Below are positions 18,160 to 26,703 of a stretch of 50,732 nt of DNA, piece by piece. Source of the stretch: an uncultured Methanobrevibacter sp. (GTDB lineage: Archaea; Methanobacteriota; Methanobacteria; Methanobacteriales; Methanobacteriaceae); contig NZ_CAMVEE010000012.1 in the NCBI RefSeq assembly GCF_947166415.1, positions 1 to 50,732 on the forward strand, read 5' to 3'. The notes beneath the pieces are model-generated. The model did no database searches. It saw only the letters and a program-made list of their open reading frames with translations, and had not been told where the DNA came from. Each line of letters opens with the position of its first letter. The stretch's first letter is position 1. The position numbers were made by a program, and so were the translations under genes.

Positions 18160-19022
18160 TACATAACCTTTTTAAGTAAATCTACAATTTCAGACGGTTT
18201 TTCAGCTACATCAACGCCAGCTTCATTCAAAGCTTTGGTTTTACTTGCAACAGTACCGGAATTTCCTTGGATAATAGCTCCAGCATGTCCCATTCTTTTA
18301 CCTGGAGGTGCAGTTCTTCCTGCAATATATGACACGACAGGTTTGGACATCTCTTCTGCGATGAATTTTCCAGCTCTTTCTTCAGCAGTTCCTCCAATTT
18401 CACCGATTAAAACAACTGCATCTGTAGCGTCGTCCTTTTCAAATCTCTTTAAGATATCAACATAATTATCCCCAGTAACAGGGTCTCCTCCAATTCCAAC
18501 AGCAGTACTCTGACCGATGCCCGCATTTGTAAGTTCACTGGCGATTTCATAAGTTAATGTACCGCTTCTTGAAATTACTCCCACATTACCTTCCTTGAAG
18601 ATATGGGTTGGCATGATACCTAATTTACCAACGCCAGGGGAAATGATTCCCGGAGTGTTTGGACCGATGATGGTGGTATCCATCTCTTGTGCGTATGCCA
18701 TGATTTTCATACTGTCGTGAACAGGAATATGTTCAGAAATGATTACAACCAAATCCAAATGTCTGATTGCTTCAAAAGCAGCGTCCTTTGCAAATCTAGC
18801 AGGTACAAAAATTATTGAAGCATTGATGTCTACTTCCTCTTTAGCCTCTTCAATGGAATTGAAAATCGGAACTCTATCCATGAATTTTTGGCCACCTTTT
18901 CCAGGGGTGATTCCAGCAACAATGTTTGTATTATAATTCAACATTTGTTCTGTATGGAAAGAACCCTGTTTACCAGTAATACCTTGAACTAAACATTTTG
19001 TATCTTCATTTAATAAAATCAT
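18159..19022 (-). CDS. sucD: Succinate-CoA ligase (ADP-forming) alpha subunit
   Basis: Binds CoA and carries the phosphohistidine in the interconversion of succinyl-CoA and succinate. In hydrogenotrophic methanogens it serves the incomplete reductive citrate pathway. The 287-residue protein begins [27 protein letters not shown] and has the active His in [17 protein letters not shown] near residue 245. A good AGGAGTT site precedes the ATG. The beta subunit sucC is not in this window. sucD instead lies between an unknown protein (12 bp upstream) and hmgA (1-bp overlap). Confidence 0.95.
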   Translation of the reverse strand: MILLNEDTKCLVQGITGKQGSFHTEQMLNYNTNIVAGITPGKGGQKFMDRVPIFNSIEEAKEEVDINASIIFVPARFAKDAAFEAIRHLDLVVIISEHIPVHDSMKIMAYAQEMDTTIIGPNTPGIISPGVGKLGIMPTHIFKEGNVGVISRSGTLTYEIASELTNAGIGQSTAVGIGGDPVTGDNYVDILKRFEKDDATDAVVLIGEIGGTAEERAGKFIAEEMSKPVVSYIAGRTAPPGKRMGHAGAIIQGNSGTVASKTKALNEAGVDVAEKPSEIVDLLKKVM

Positions 19023-19034
19023 AACAGATAACTC

Positions 19035-19760
19035 CTATTTTAATATTCTTGTTTTGTTTTCGAATGGAACAGCCAAATCAATTACGTTTCCATTCATAAA
19101 TGCAGTGGCTGAAAATATTACACTGCCTGGCAACACATTACAAGTTGTTCCGCGTTTAACTAAATAAGTATTCTTGTTTCCGAGTGCAGCTCCAATCATC
19201 GCACTGGCAATTACTCCTACTGATTCCAAGTTTTCAATAGTTGCCACTACAACCGGATCATCGGTTTCAGGTGAAACATAACCTACACCCGGTATTTTCC
19301 TTGTTTTCGCTTCGATATAATCTGATACATCAGTCATGTTTTTCATGCCCTTCGCGGCATCGATTGCTGAGTTTGCAACGTCTGCTACGAATGATTCTCC
19401 CCCATATGTATCAAAACCCAAAACGATTGCATCTGGAAGCCTGTCTGATCTTATGTTGGCTTCGGCATAAGAGATTCCCTCACCCGCTTCATCAGGATTT
19501 TGGGAGATGCCAGACAAATCGCCAAGATTTTCCGCACTCAATTTCAAAACATTCACAATACCTTCATTTACGGATTCAAGCAAATCATCTTCAACAAATG
19601 CACTGATAACAACATCATCACCAGTGACATTGGTCAAAGCGACATCCTTTGCGCCTAACTCCTTTACTTTATGAAGGTTTTTTTCAATAGTTTCTACTAG
19701 CATAGAACTACAAGATACATCATTTCGTGAAATATCTGCACCTATTGCTGTAATTTTCAA
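19035..19760 (-). CDS. Unrecognised soluble protein upstream of sucD
   Basis: A 241-residue protein with an alpha/beta look and no signal peptide. It begins at TTG 19760 (MKITAIGADISRNDVSCSSM), 7 bp after an AAGGTG site. The C-terminal half has a conserved-looking stretch, MIGAALGNKNTYLVKRGTTC, followed by NVLPGSVIFSATAFMNGNVI. The two Cys (positions near 17 and 209) are isolated. I cannot assign a family. Because sucD starts 12 bp later, the two genes and hmgA form one operon. A role near CoA or methanogenesis metabolism is only suggested by position. Confidence 0.8.
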   Translation of the reverse strand: MKITAIGADISRNDVSCSSMLVETIEKNLHKVKELGAKDVALTNVTGDDVVISAFVEDDLLESVNEGIVNVLKLSAENLGDLSGISQNPDEAGEGISYAEANIRSDRLPDAIVLGFDTYGGESFVADVANSAIDAAKGMKNMTDVSDYIEAKTRKIPGVGYVSPETDDPVVVATIENLESVGVIASAMIGAALGNKNTYLVKRGTTCNVLPGSVIFSATAFMNGNVIDLAVPFENKTRILK

Positions 19761-19868
19761 AATAACACCTTGTATATCTGATTAATAAAATAAATAAAAT
19801 ATAATATTTTATTGTAATTTATTTATATTTTTTTTAATTAATAAATTTTAATAGTTTATGGAATTTTT

Positions 19869-19912
19869 GACTCTTTCAAAAACTTTGTTGATTTAAATAT
19901 TTTGAAAGAGTC
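19869..19912. repeat. Perfect 13-bp inverted repeat in divergent promoter region upstream of aroD
   Basis: GACTCTTTCAAAA (19869-19881) and its exact complement TTTTGAAAGAGTC (19900-19912) flank an 18-bp spacer, 48 bp before the aroD ATG. Both neighbours are transcribed away from it, so it is not a simple terminator. The inner 30 bases (19878-19907) recur at 23063-23092 with three differences. Confidence 0.7.
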
Positions 19913-19959
19913 GGATTTTTAGAAACCTTAATAAAATACTAAATGTAAAATAAATATTA

Positions 19960-20634
19960 ATGTATTCTGAAACTAAAATTGCAATTCCTATTTTTCAAGA
20001 AGATTGCAAAAAAGTTGTTGAAGTAGCTAGAGATTGTATTGACAAGGGAGCTGATGTTTTAGAATTTAGAATAGATGGCTTGAAAAACCCTGATATCGAT
20101 GAAATAAAACATACAATCAAAGAAATTGATTTTCCAATGATAGCTACCAATAGAATAGAAGGAGAAGGAGGATCCTTTAAAGGTTCTGAAGAAGACCGCA
20201 TAAACATTTTATATGAATGCTGCGATTTAGTTGATTATGTCGATATAGAACTTCAAAGCAACGACGAATACATAAACAAGATCCATGATACAGGAGTAAA
20301 AACCATCGTATCATATCACGATTTCGAAAAGACACCTGGCCTTGATGAAATTACATATATTGTTGAAAAGGAACATGAACTTGGAGACATCGCCAAAGTC
20401 GCATTCATGCCTCAGGATTTGGAGGACACCTTAACAATTTTGGCTATCCTTTCACACTTTGAAGATACAATTGCCATTTCAATGGGTGATTTGGGCAGCT
20501 ATACCCGTATTATGGCTGCAAAATTCAATTCTCCAATAACTTTTGCAGTTGGAACCGACGTTACAGCGCCAGGCCAAATCGATATCGAAACAATGAAATC
20601 ACTGATAAACATGGACCTGAACATTATGGAATAG
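19960..20634 (+). CDS. aroD: 3-dehydroquinate dehydratase, type I
   Basis: Dehydrates 3-dehydroquinate in the shikimate pathway through a Schiff-base lysine. The 224-residue length is typical. Motifs: VLEFRIDGL (residues 33-41), the loop TNRIEGEGGSFKGSE, catalytic His in VSYHDFEKTP and catalytic Lys in IAKVAFMPQ. The C-terminal ISMGDLGSYTRIMAA and SPITFAVG close the barrel. The upstream sequence has no clear Shine-Dalgarno, so the mRNA may be leaderless or start close to the ATG. The peptidase gene follows at 9 bp. AroA lies elsewhere in this window (47392-48711). Confidence 0.95.
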   Translation: MYSETKIAIPIFQEDCKKVVEVARDCIDKGADVLEFRIDGLKNPDIDEIKHTIKEIDFPMIATNRIEGEGGSFKGSEEDRINILYECCDLVDYVDIELQSNDEYINKIHDTGVKTIVSYHDFEKTPGLDEITYIVEKEHELGDIAKVAFMPQDLEDTLTILAILSHFEDTIAISMGDLGSYTRIMAAKFNSPITFAVGTDVTAPGQIDIETMKSLINMDLNIME

Positions 20635-20643
20635 GTGATTTAA

Positions 20644-21246
20644 ATGGCTAAAAAAATAATTTTAGCTATAATAGCTATTATCATAATTGCATTTTTCGCA
20701 TTTAACTTTTTTTTAAACGACACTGTCAATGTCTATATCGATGGTGAAAATGTCAGCGTCACAACAAACACCCTTCCAGGAGTCAACTCCAGCGGATTGA
20801 ACCGTGAAATCTGTGACTATGCCATTTATGTGATGAACGATACCTCATCAAACATTACAGCTCTTAAGGAAGGCATTGAAAATATCTGCAGGGATTACGG
20901 AATGGAAAATCCAAAAGTAACAATAGACTCAAGCATCGGCAAAAATCAGATCCCTGTTATCGTACATGTTGATGGAACTTCAATGCTTCCGACACTGCAG
21001 GACGGACAAGCTGTTTTAATAAACAAAACTCACGATATACAGCCTGGAGATATCGTGGTTGCAGATTCCGATGAATACGGAGCAGTCATAAAAAGAGTCG
21101 GTGAAATCGATGGCAGCCAAGTTTACCTTGAAAGCGACAATAAAAATGTAGCGTATGAATACATAAATGGTGAATTATACGAAATCAAAGGAATAACAAC
21201 CTGGGTGGACATCTCTGAAATCAATGGCGTGGCTATAGCATATTAA
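20644..21246 (+). CDS. Signal peptidase I-like (S26/S24) membrane-anchored protein
   Basis: A 200-residue protein with one N-terminal transmembrane helix (residues 4-24, IILAIIAIIIIAFFAFNFFL) and a C-terminal peptidase fold. VDGTSMLPTLQDGQAVLIN holds a candidate nucleophile, Ser113, and GAVIKRVGEI holds Lys150. A Ser/Lys dyad is bacterial-type, whereas the archaeal Sec11 enzymes use Ser/His. The approximately 80-residue linker between helix and peptidase domain is unusual. An AGGTGAT site precedes the ATG, 9 bp after aroD. It could be an accessory signal peptidase or another surface-protein processing enzyme. Cleavage targets are unknown. Confidence 0.85.
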   Translation: MAKKIILAIIAIIIIAFFAFNFFLNDTVNVYIDGENVSVTTNTLPGVNSSGLNREICDYAIYVMNDTSSNITALKEGIENICRDYGMENPKVTIDSSIGKNQIPVIVHVDGTSMLPTLQDGQAVLINKTHDIQPGDIVVADSDEYGAVIKRVGEIDGSQVYLESDNKNVAYEYINGELYEIKGITTWVDISEINGVAIAY

Positions 21247-21250
21247 AAAA

Positions 21251-21283
21251 AAAGGAAATAATGCATTAAGCAATATTTCCTTT
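21251..21283. terminator. Convergent bidirectional terminator hairpin
   Basis: A perfect 10-bp stem AAAGGAAATA / TATTTCCTTT with a 13-base loop, preceded by A-run 21245-21253. It lies between the stop of the peptidase gene (21246, plus) and the end of glnK (21312, minus). The position and A/T flanks fit a shared terminator. Confidence 0.6.
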
Positions 21284-21311
21284 AGGAAGGTTTTTGTCAA
21301 TGAGAGATAAG

Positions 21312-21650
21312 TTACACGGCATTATCCCCCTCTTCGCCTGTTCTAATTCTTATTACGTTGTCTATAGGATAAATGAATATTTTCCCATCCCCAATGTTTC
21401 CTGTGTGTGCACTCTTTTTGATTGCTTCAACAATCTCATCCACACTTTCATCTCTGACAACGACTTCAACACGTGTTTTTGGAATTAAATCAATGCAGTA
21501 ACTAGATCCTCTATATGATTCCCTAATTCCTCTTTGACTTCCCCTTCCCTTAACTTCGGTTACGTTCATTCCTTCGCATCCGACAGCCAAAAGAGCATTC
21601 TTAACATCTGTATATTTTTCCGGTCTTATAATCGCGACAATACTTTTCAT
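21312..21650 (-). CDS. glnK: Nitrogen regulatory protein P-II (GlnK)
   Basis: PII signal protein that blocks the ammonium transporter and reports nitrogen status through ATP/ADP and 2-oxoglutarate. From the ATG at 21650 the product is 112 residues (MKSIVAIIRPEKYTDVKNAL), the normal length. The T-loop RGSQRGIRESYRGSSY and the VVVRDESVDEIVEAI region are present. A frame extension to TTG 21659 is rejected because the AGGGGTG site is correctly spaced for 21650. It lies 11 bp after the amt stop, and cotranscription with amt under the operator at 22939-22962 is expected. Confidence 0.95.
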   Translation of the reverse strand: MKSIVAIIRPEKYTDVKNALLAVGCEGMNVTEVKGRGSQRGIRESYRGSSYCIDLIPKTRVEVVVRDESVDEIVEAIKKSAHTGNIGDGKIFIYPIDNVIRIRTGEEGDNAV

Positions 21651-21661
21651 AATCAACACCC

Positions 21662-22879
21662 CTATGAGTTAAAGTTATATGCGGATTCCTCGTGAAGATT
21701 GGTGTCCAGTCCACCAATTTCTTGGTAATCTTCCACTCTTATACCGTTCATGGATTTATCTAGAACTTTGGCAAGTATAAAGCTTATTATAAATGAGTAT
21801 GCAAGAGTTGCAACAACACTTATAATCTGTATCAATAACTGGTTAGGGTTGCCCGCAATTAATCCTGCAACTCCTCCGACTGTTGGCACTGCAAATATTC
21901 CTGTTGCTATTGCTCCCCATACTCCAGACATTCCGTGAATGCCCCATACATCCAAAGCATCATCATATCCAAGTTTTGCTTTCAGGTAATAGATTGCGAA
22001 ATAGGATACGAACGGAGCTATAACACCAATAGCTATTGCACCTGGAACGTCAACAAATCCTGCTGCCGGAGTAATACCGACTAATCCTGCTACTGCACCG
22101 GAAATTGCGCCTAATACAGTAGGTTTTCCAACAATATAAGTATCCAATAGGGTCCATGAAATCAATCCGCATGCTGCAGCAACATTTGATACTATGATTG
22201 CATTTGCTGCAAGACCGTCTGCTGCAAGACCTGATCCTCCATTGAATCCCATCCATCCAAACCAGAGCAATGCTGCACCAAGTACTGCATATCCAAGGTT
22301 ATGTGGAATCAATGAAGTGTCTTTTCTTTTACCAAGCACTAATGCGACAGCTAATGCGGCTGCACCTGAATTCATGTGCACTACTGCACCTCCTGCAAAG
22401 TCGAGTGCTCCCATTTGCATCAGCCATCCTCCACCCCATACCCAGTGGGCTACAGGGATATAGACTAAACAAATCCATAATAAGGAAAAAATTACCCATG
22501 CTCTTGTTTTCATCCTTCCAACAAGCGCTCCTGAAATAAGAGCCACTGTCAAACCGGCAAAGGCACACTGGAACATTACGAATAACAAAGTCGGAATTGT
22601 TCCAGTCAAATCATCTAATGCAATTCCCTGTAAGAAGAAATTGGTTGGAGATCCTATAAGTCCCCACATGTCGCTACCGAATGCAATTTGGTAGCCAAAA
22701 ATCACCCATAATACGCTTACCATAGAAAATGCAATAAAAGTTAAAAAAATTGTGTTTAAAACATTCTTACGTTTACTTAATCCTCCATAAAAAAATGCGA
22801 CTGCTGGAATACTCATCAACAATACCAATAAGCTACATACGAGTATCCAAGCTGTGTCACCTGCACTAAAAACTACCAT
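21662..22879 (-). CDS. amt: Ammonium transporter
   Basis: Amt/Mep/Rh-family channel for NH4+ uptake. The 405-residue protein has about 11 hydrophobic helices. Signatures include [31 protein letters not shown] (aromatic gate region), [18 protein letters not shown] with one pore His, and [20 protein letters not shown] with the second. It starts with [15 protein letters not shown], with no cleavable signal peptide recognised. glnK follows in the same operon. Its promoter carries an NrpR-type palindrome, so nitrogen repression is likely. Confidence 0.96.
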   Translation of the reverse strand: MVVFSAGDTAWILVCSLLVLLMSIPAVAFFYGGLSKRKNVLNTIFLTFIAFSMVSVLWVIFGYQIAFGSDMWGLIGSPTNFFLQGIALDDLTGTIPTLLFVMFQCAFAGLTVALISGALVGRMKTRAWVIFSLLWICLVYIPVAHWVWGGGWLMQMGALDFAGGAVVHMNSGAAALAVALVLGKRKDTSLIPHNLGYAVLGAALLWFGWMGFNGGSGLAADGLAANAIIVSNVAAACGLISWTLLDTYIVGKPTVLGAISGAVAGLVGITPAAGFVDVPGAIAIGVIAPFVSYFAIYYLKAKLGYDDALDVWGIHGMSGVWGAIATGIFAVPTVGGVAGLIAGNPNQLLIQIISVVATLAYSFIISFILAKVLDKSMNGIRVEDYQEIGGLDTNLHEESAYNFNS

Positions 22880-22938
22880 TTTATCTTCTCATTAATTAAA
22901 TTGTAAATAAAACTCGCCGGCAAAACACCGGAAGTAAC

Positions 22939-22962
22939 ATGTCGGAAGTAATGTTCCGACAT
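22939..22962. promoter_or_regulatory. NrpR-type operator of amt-glnK
   Basis: A perfect 9+9 bp inverted repeat, ATGTCGGAA-N6-TTCCGACAT, overlapping the expected transcription start 20-40 bp after the amt TATA box. It contains the GGAA-N6-TTCC core of NrpR operators known in methanogens. NrpR represses under nitrogen sufficiency. No nrpR gene lies in the window. Confidence 0.85.
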
Positions 22963-22980
22963 ATACCTATTGAACTCCAT

Positions 22981-22990
22981 AGTATATAAA
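22981..22990 (-). promoter_or_regulatory. amt TATA box (box A)
   Basis: TTTATATACT on the minus strand, 19 bp upstream of the operator palindrome. Transcription should begin near 22960, inside the palindrome, which would let a bound repressor block initiation. Confidence 0.7.
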
Positions 22991-23062
22991 CATTTTGTAT
23001 GATGAAAAAAAGCAGAATATCAAAAATAAAATAAACAAAACAAAATGAAAAATCAACACTTT

Positions 23063-23092
23063 AAAAACTTTGTTCAGTTAAAAATTTTGAAA
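23063..23092. repeat. Second copy of the 30-bp intergenic element
   Basis: Matches 19878-19907 at 27 of 30 positions with no gap, same orientation. It begins AAAAACTTTGTT and ends ATTTTGAAA. Here the flanking inverted-repeat arms are not preserved. It lies 133 bp before the likely start of the gene at 23225. Confidence 0.65.
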
Positions 23093-23224
23093 AAAACACA
23101 TTCATTTAATGCCAAAATAAAGGCTTTTTAACAAATATTAAATATTACATTTAAATAAAAATAATAATTGTATAAATTAACTTATTTACGATGGATAAAA
23201 CTAATAAAGAATGAAAGTGTTATT

Positions 23225-23557
23225 ATGAAAGACTCTATAAAAGCTAATTTAATAATTATTTTTATAATAGCCATTGTTGCATTTGGAATCAGTTCTTCAT
23301 TTGCAAAACTAACAATCTCTGAAGATGTTGATTCCTATAAACTAATTTCAATTGAAAACAATTCATTTAAACCAAATTACATAGATGAAGTGCCGACCAT
23401 AATTGAAACAACAAACACTACAAACAGTACAAATAGCACCTATTCTGATAACACTACTTACACAGATAACTACACAGGCTATGACAACAATTATGGAGGC
23501 TATTCAAATTATACCTATGGAGACATAGTTACAACTACTGATTATTCGGAGTATTGA
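23225..23557 (+). CDS. Secreted or membrane-anchored Asn/Thr/Tyr-rich protein
   Basis: A 110-residue protein from the ATG at 23225 (MKDSIKANLIIIFIIAIVAF). A hydrophobic N-terminal segment (residues 8-24) acts as signal peptide or anchor. The exposed part ends in a low-complexity Asn/Thr/Ser tail with several N-x-T/S sequons (NTTNSTNSTYSDNTTYTDN) and then a Tyr/Gly-rich stretch. The frame is open upstream to 23168, but that extension has no better start signal. Archaeal surface N-glycosylation is plausible. I recognise no family. The HD gene starts 4 bp after its stop, so the two may be cotranscribed. Confidence 0.7.
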   Translation: MKDSIKANLIIIFIIAIVAFGISSSFAKLTISEDVDSYKLISIENNSFKPNYIDEVPTIIETTNTTNSTNSTYSDNTTYTDNYTGYDNNYGGYSNYTYGDIVTTTDYSEY

Positions 23558-23561
23558 TAAA

Positions 23562-24788
23562 ATGGGTGAAAAAAAGAAATTCATAAGGGATAGTGTCTAC
23601 GGAGATATTAGCTTAAGTGACTTTGAACAGCGCATTATGGATATGCCCCAATTTCAACGCTTAAGAAGAATAAAACAATTAGGACTTATCAGTTTAATTT
23701 ATCCCGGCGCTACACATACCCGATTCGAACACTGTGTTGGAACAATGAATCTGGGTTCAAAATTAGCTACCGAACTGGGACTTAACGATGATGAAATCGA
23801 GCTAATTAGAGCATCCGCCCTTCTGCACGATTTAGGACACGGCCCATTTTCACATGTTTCAGAAGGAGTTTTATCAGTACCCCATGAAGAGTTGACAAAA
23901 AACGTGATAACCCAAACATCCATGAAAGATCTCCTTGAAGAGAAATTTGACGTCAACAATATAGTTGACATCATTAACGGAAGAGGATATCTGGGCCCGA
24001 TTGTTTCCGGAGAATTGGATGTAGACAGAATGGACTATCTTTTAAGGGATTCCCACAATACCGGTGTAGCTTACGGAATTATCGATTATGAAAGAATCAT
24101 TTCAAATCTGAAACTGGAAGACGGATTGATATTGGATATCAAAGGAGTTCAGGCTGCAGAGGGAGCCTTGGTTTCCAGATATTTCATGTATCCTAGCGTA
24201 TATCAACACCACACAACACGTGTTGTCAATTCAATGTTTAGAAGAAGCCTCAAAAAGGTAATCGACCAGGGAATAATCCTTGAAAAGGACATCTACAAAT
24301 ATGACGATACAGACATTGTCTCAATATTCAGGAATTGCGATGACGAATATGTAAACGACATAATGCACAGGCTGGATAACAGGAAACTCCTAAAAAGAGT
24401 TAAAACAATCAGACTGGACAACTTCAAAGTTCCGGAAAAAATGTATAAAATCAAACCGGAAGAGCTTAGAAAAGCTGAAGAGGAGATTTCTGAAGATTAT
24501 GATATCGACAAGGATTACGTATTCATCAACATTGCCGAATATCCTCGCTTTGACGAAATGAAAACCCAAGTGGACTTGGATGGCAAATTATATCCATTGA
24601 CTGAGATTTCAAATATCATTTCAGCATTAAGCAAAGCAAGATTCAATATTCCAGATATCAGCGTTTATGTTCCTGAAGAAGAAAAGCCTAAATTTGGCAA
24701 ATTCAAATTAGAACAATACCTGGATTTACCTGAAATAGACAAGGAAAAATTCCATGGAATTCACTATGATCAGATTAAATTGTTTTAG
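23562..24788 (+). CDS. HD-domain phosphohydrolase (COG1078, SAMHD1/dNTPase-like)
   Basis: A 408-residue HD-superfamily enzyme. The N-terminus reads RDSVYGDISLSDFEQRIMD, then FQRLRRIKQLG, the first HD histidine in HTRFEHCVGTM, the HD pair in LHDLGHGPFSH and a later LDVDRMDYLLRDSHNTG. These match the dNTP triphosphohydrolase-like COG1078 family, which may set dNTP pools. The substrate here is unproven. It starts 4 bp after the secreted-type gene and ends 8 bp before ubiX, so it belongs to a plus-strand run to 27330. Confidence 0.9.
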   Translation: MGEKKKFIRDSVYGDISLSDFEQRIMDMPQFQRLRRIKQLGLISLIYPGATHTRFEHCVGTMNLGSKLATELGLNDDEIELIRASALLHDLGHGPFSHVSEGVLSVPHEELTKNVITQTSMKDLLEEKFDVNNIVDIINGRGYLGPIVSGELDVDRMDYLLRDSHNTGVAYGIIDYERIISNLKLEDGLILDIKGVQAAEGALVSRYFMYPSVYQHHTTRVVNSMFRRSLKKVIDQGIILEKDIYKYDDTDIVSIFRNCDDEYVNDIMHRLDNRKLLKRVKTIRLDNFKVPEKMYKIKPEELRKAEEEISEDYDIDKDYVFINIAEYPRFDEMKTQVDLDGKLYPLTEISNIISALSKARFNIPDISVYVPEEEKPKFGKFKLEQYLDLPEIDKEKFHGIHYDQIKLF

Positions 24789-24796
24789 GAGATAGA

Positions 24797-25345
24797 ATGA
24801 TAATCGTTGCAATTACAGGAGCAAGCGGAGTAATATATGGAATAAGATTACTCGAAGCATTAAAAGAGCTAAAAATAGAAAGCGGATTAGTCATAAGCGA
24901 TGCCGGAAAAGTTGTCATTGAATCAGAAACAGACTATTCAGTTGAAGACATTATCGGATTATCCGACAACTACTACAATTTCCATGACTTGACAGCTTCA
25001 ATCAACAGCGGGTCATTTAAAGCGAAAGGCCTGGTTATCGTACCGTGTTCAATGAAAACATTATCATCAATAGCTAACGGATACGGAGCTAATACAATTA
25101 CAAGAGTGGCTGATGTTAGCCTGAAAGAAAGAAGGCCAACCGTGATTGTTCCTCGTGAAACACCGCTTAGAAGCATTCATATACAGAACATGCTAACATT
25201 ATCACAAGAGGGAGCCATAATTTTACCTGCAATGCCTGGTTTTTACTCAACACATGACACTGTTGACGACCAGATCAATTTCATTGTCGGGAAAATACTG
25301 GATTCCTTAAAAATTGAAAATGAATTATTTAAAAGGTGGGAGTAA
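24797..25345 (+). CDS. ubiX: Flavin prenyltransferase (UbiX/Pad1)
   Basis: Attaches a dimethylallyl group to FMN to make the prenylated flavin used by UbiD-family decarboxylases. The 182-residue protein starts IIVAITGASGVIYGIRLLEAL and has VPCSMKTLSSIANGY and RETPLRSIHIQNMLTLSQEGA, all family signatures. An AGGAGATAG site precedes the ATG. Its stop abuts the cbiT start (TAAATG). A UbiD partner is not in this window. An archaeal mevalonate pathway variant that uses UbiD/UbiX-type chemistry is known, but a role in it here is inference. Confidence 0.94.
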   Translation: MIIVAITGASGVIYGIRLLEALKELKIESGLVISDAGKVVIESETDYSVEDIIGLSDNYYNFHDLTASINSGSFKAKGLVIVPCSMKTLSSIANGYGANTITRVADVSLKERRPTVIVPRETPLRSIHIQNMLTLSQEGAIILPAMPGFYSTHDTVDDQINFIVGKILDSLKIENELFKRWE

Positions 25346-25909
25346 ATGTTAGAAGATAAGGATTTCATCAAATCCTGTGATGTGCCAGGACCTACAAAAG
25401 AAGCCATAAGGGCTATCATACTTTACAAATCCGATGTGACCTCTGCAGACAAGGTCGTTGACTGCGGATGTGGAACAGGAGGCCTAACCTGTGAATTCGC
25501 CCAAAGGGCCAGTGAAGTGATTTCAATAGACACCAATCCCGAAGCTATTGAAATGACTAAGAAAAACCTTGAAAAATTTGGTCTTGGAGACAATGTCACT
25601 TTAATAAATGATAATGGGGCAAATGCCCTGAAAGATATTGACGATATCGATATCGCTATTGTGGGAGGTAGCGGTAGAGAACTTGAAAATATCCTTGATA
25701 TCATTCATTCAAAATTAAATTCAAAAGGCAGAATTATCATTACGGCTATACTGGTCGATACGAAAGTTGAGGCCATAAACAAACTCAAAGAACTCAATTA
25801 CAATCCAAAAATCATGGAAGTCAATATCTCTAACGGAAGAGTCCTTGACCGAGGGATTATGATGATGAGTGAAAATCCGATAGCCATAATCACTGCCAAA
25901 AAAAGATAA
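25346..25909 (+). CDS. cbiT: Cobalt-precorrin-6B C15-methyltransferase (decarboxylating)
   Basis: SAM-dependent enzyme of anaerobic cobalamin synthesis, catalysing the C15 methylation with decarboxylation. The 187-residue Rossmann-fold protein has VVDCGCGTGGLTCEFA (SAM motif I) near residue 37 and ISIDTNPEAIEMTKKN following it. The start CDVPGPTKEAIRAIIL matches CbiT. Methanogens need corrinoids for the Mtr methyltransferase. The start directly follows the ubiX stop, with GGTGGGAG as ribosome binding site. Confidence 0.93.
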   Translation: MLEDKDFIKSCDVPGPTKEAIRAIILYKSDVTSADKVVDCGCGTGGLTCEFAQRASEVISIDTNPEAIEMTKKNLEKFGLGDNVTLINDNGANALKDIDDIDIAIVGGSGRELENILDIIHSKLNSKGRIIITAILVDTKVEAINKLKELNYNPKIMEVNISNGRVLDRGIMMMSENPIAIITAKKR

Positions 25910-25925
25910 GTTGGAGATTACAAAA

Positions 25926-26684
25926 ATGGACGCTCACAAAAAATGGAAAATAAAATTTTCTATATTGATGGTTATTCTGATTATAATCATTTACGGATCC
26001 AATTACCTTGTATTGGGTGATGGGGAACATATCATATCATATGTTTGGACACATTTAGGATTTATTCCCGTTGACATTTTAATTGTCGCTTTTTTACTTG
26101 ATGAAATTATAGAAAAAAAGGAAAAAGAGGCAATGCTTGAAAAATTAGATATGCTCATGAGCACATTCTTTTCTGAAGTCGGAAACGAACTCATTGAACA
26201 GTTAAGCAGTGCAAACAAATACAAAGCAAGCACTGAAAACTTAAAATCCATTAAGGATTGGGATGAAAAGGATTATGACAATAAATTGGCTGAACTTAAA
26301 AAATCAAGCCTCGATTTTACAGCAGATATTCCTCCTGAAGAGAGGGATGAATTCCTTGATAACCTAAGAACAATGCTTTCCGATAAAAGGGAATTCATTA
26401 TCAACTTAATCAACAATCCGAATTTGCTTGAAAAAGAGGAATTCACCGAATTGATTAATGCAATCCTTCACTTGGATGAAGAATTGGAACACAGAAAAGA
26501 ATTATCTAAAGTAACCGATGCAGACTTTGCCCATTTGAATGGGGACATGCAAAGGGTCTATAACAGATTGGTTTACGAATGGGTCTACTACCTTAAGTAC
26601 CTCTACAAAAATTACCCATACATGATTGCACTTATCATACGTACCAATCCGTTCGATGAAGATGCTGATGTTTATGTAAAATAA
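25926..26684 (+). CDS. Unrecognised two-helix membrane protein with charged cytoplasmic domain
   Basis: A 252-residue protein beginning MDAHKKWKIKFSILM. Two hydrophobic helices (about residues 9-28 and 40-60, the second FIPVDILIVAFLLDEIIEKK) are followed by a long, charged, helical region likely to be cytoplasmic and coiled (KEKEAMLEKLDMLMSTFFSE). The frame opens at TTG 25911, but a GGAG site inside that stretch points to the ATG at 25926. No family recognised. It sits between cbiT and mobA in a closely spaced plus-strand series. Confidence 0.8.
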   Translation: MDAHKKWKIKFSILMVILIIIIYGSNYLVLGDGEHIISYVWTHLGFIPVDILIVAFLLDEIIEKKEKEAMLEKLDMLMSTFFSEVGNELIEQLSSANKYKASTENLKSIKDWDEKDYDNKLAELKKSSLDFTADIPPEERDEFLDNLRTMLSDKREFIINLINNPNLLEKEEFTELINAILHLDEELEHRKELSKVTDADFAHLNGDMQRVYNRLVYEWVYYLKYLYKNYPYMIALIIRTNPFDEDADVYVK

Positions 26685-26703
26685 ATGAAAATGGAGATTT
26701 AAT

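Larger units (their letters stand above)
22880..23224. other. Divergent intergenic region between amt and a secreted-type gene
   Basis: It contains the amt promoter and operator (22939-22990), then an A/T-rich stretch with a second copy of the 30-bp repeated element (23063-23092). No RNA gene or ORF is convincing. The frame of the plus-strand gene opens at 23168, but its likely start is 23225. Confidence 0.6.

Noticed and set aside
22914..22937. Possible second NrpR operator next to the first (GCCGG...CCGGAA)
   Set aside because: It lacks the GGAA-N6-TTCC core. The two CCGG blocks are self-complementary and do not match known sites.
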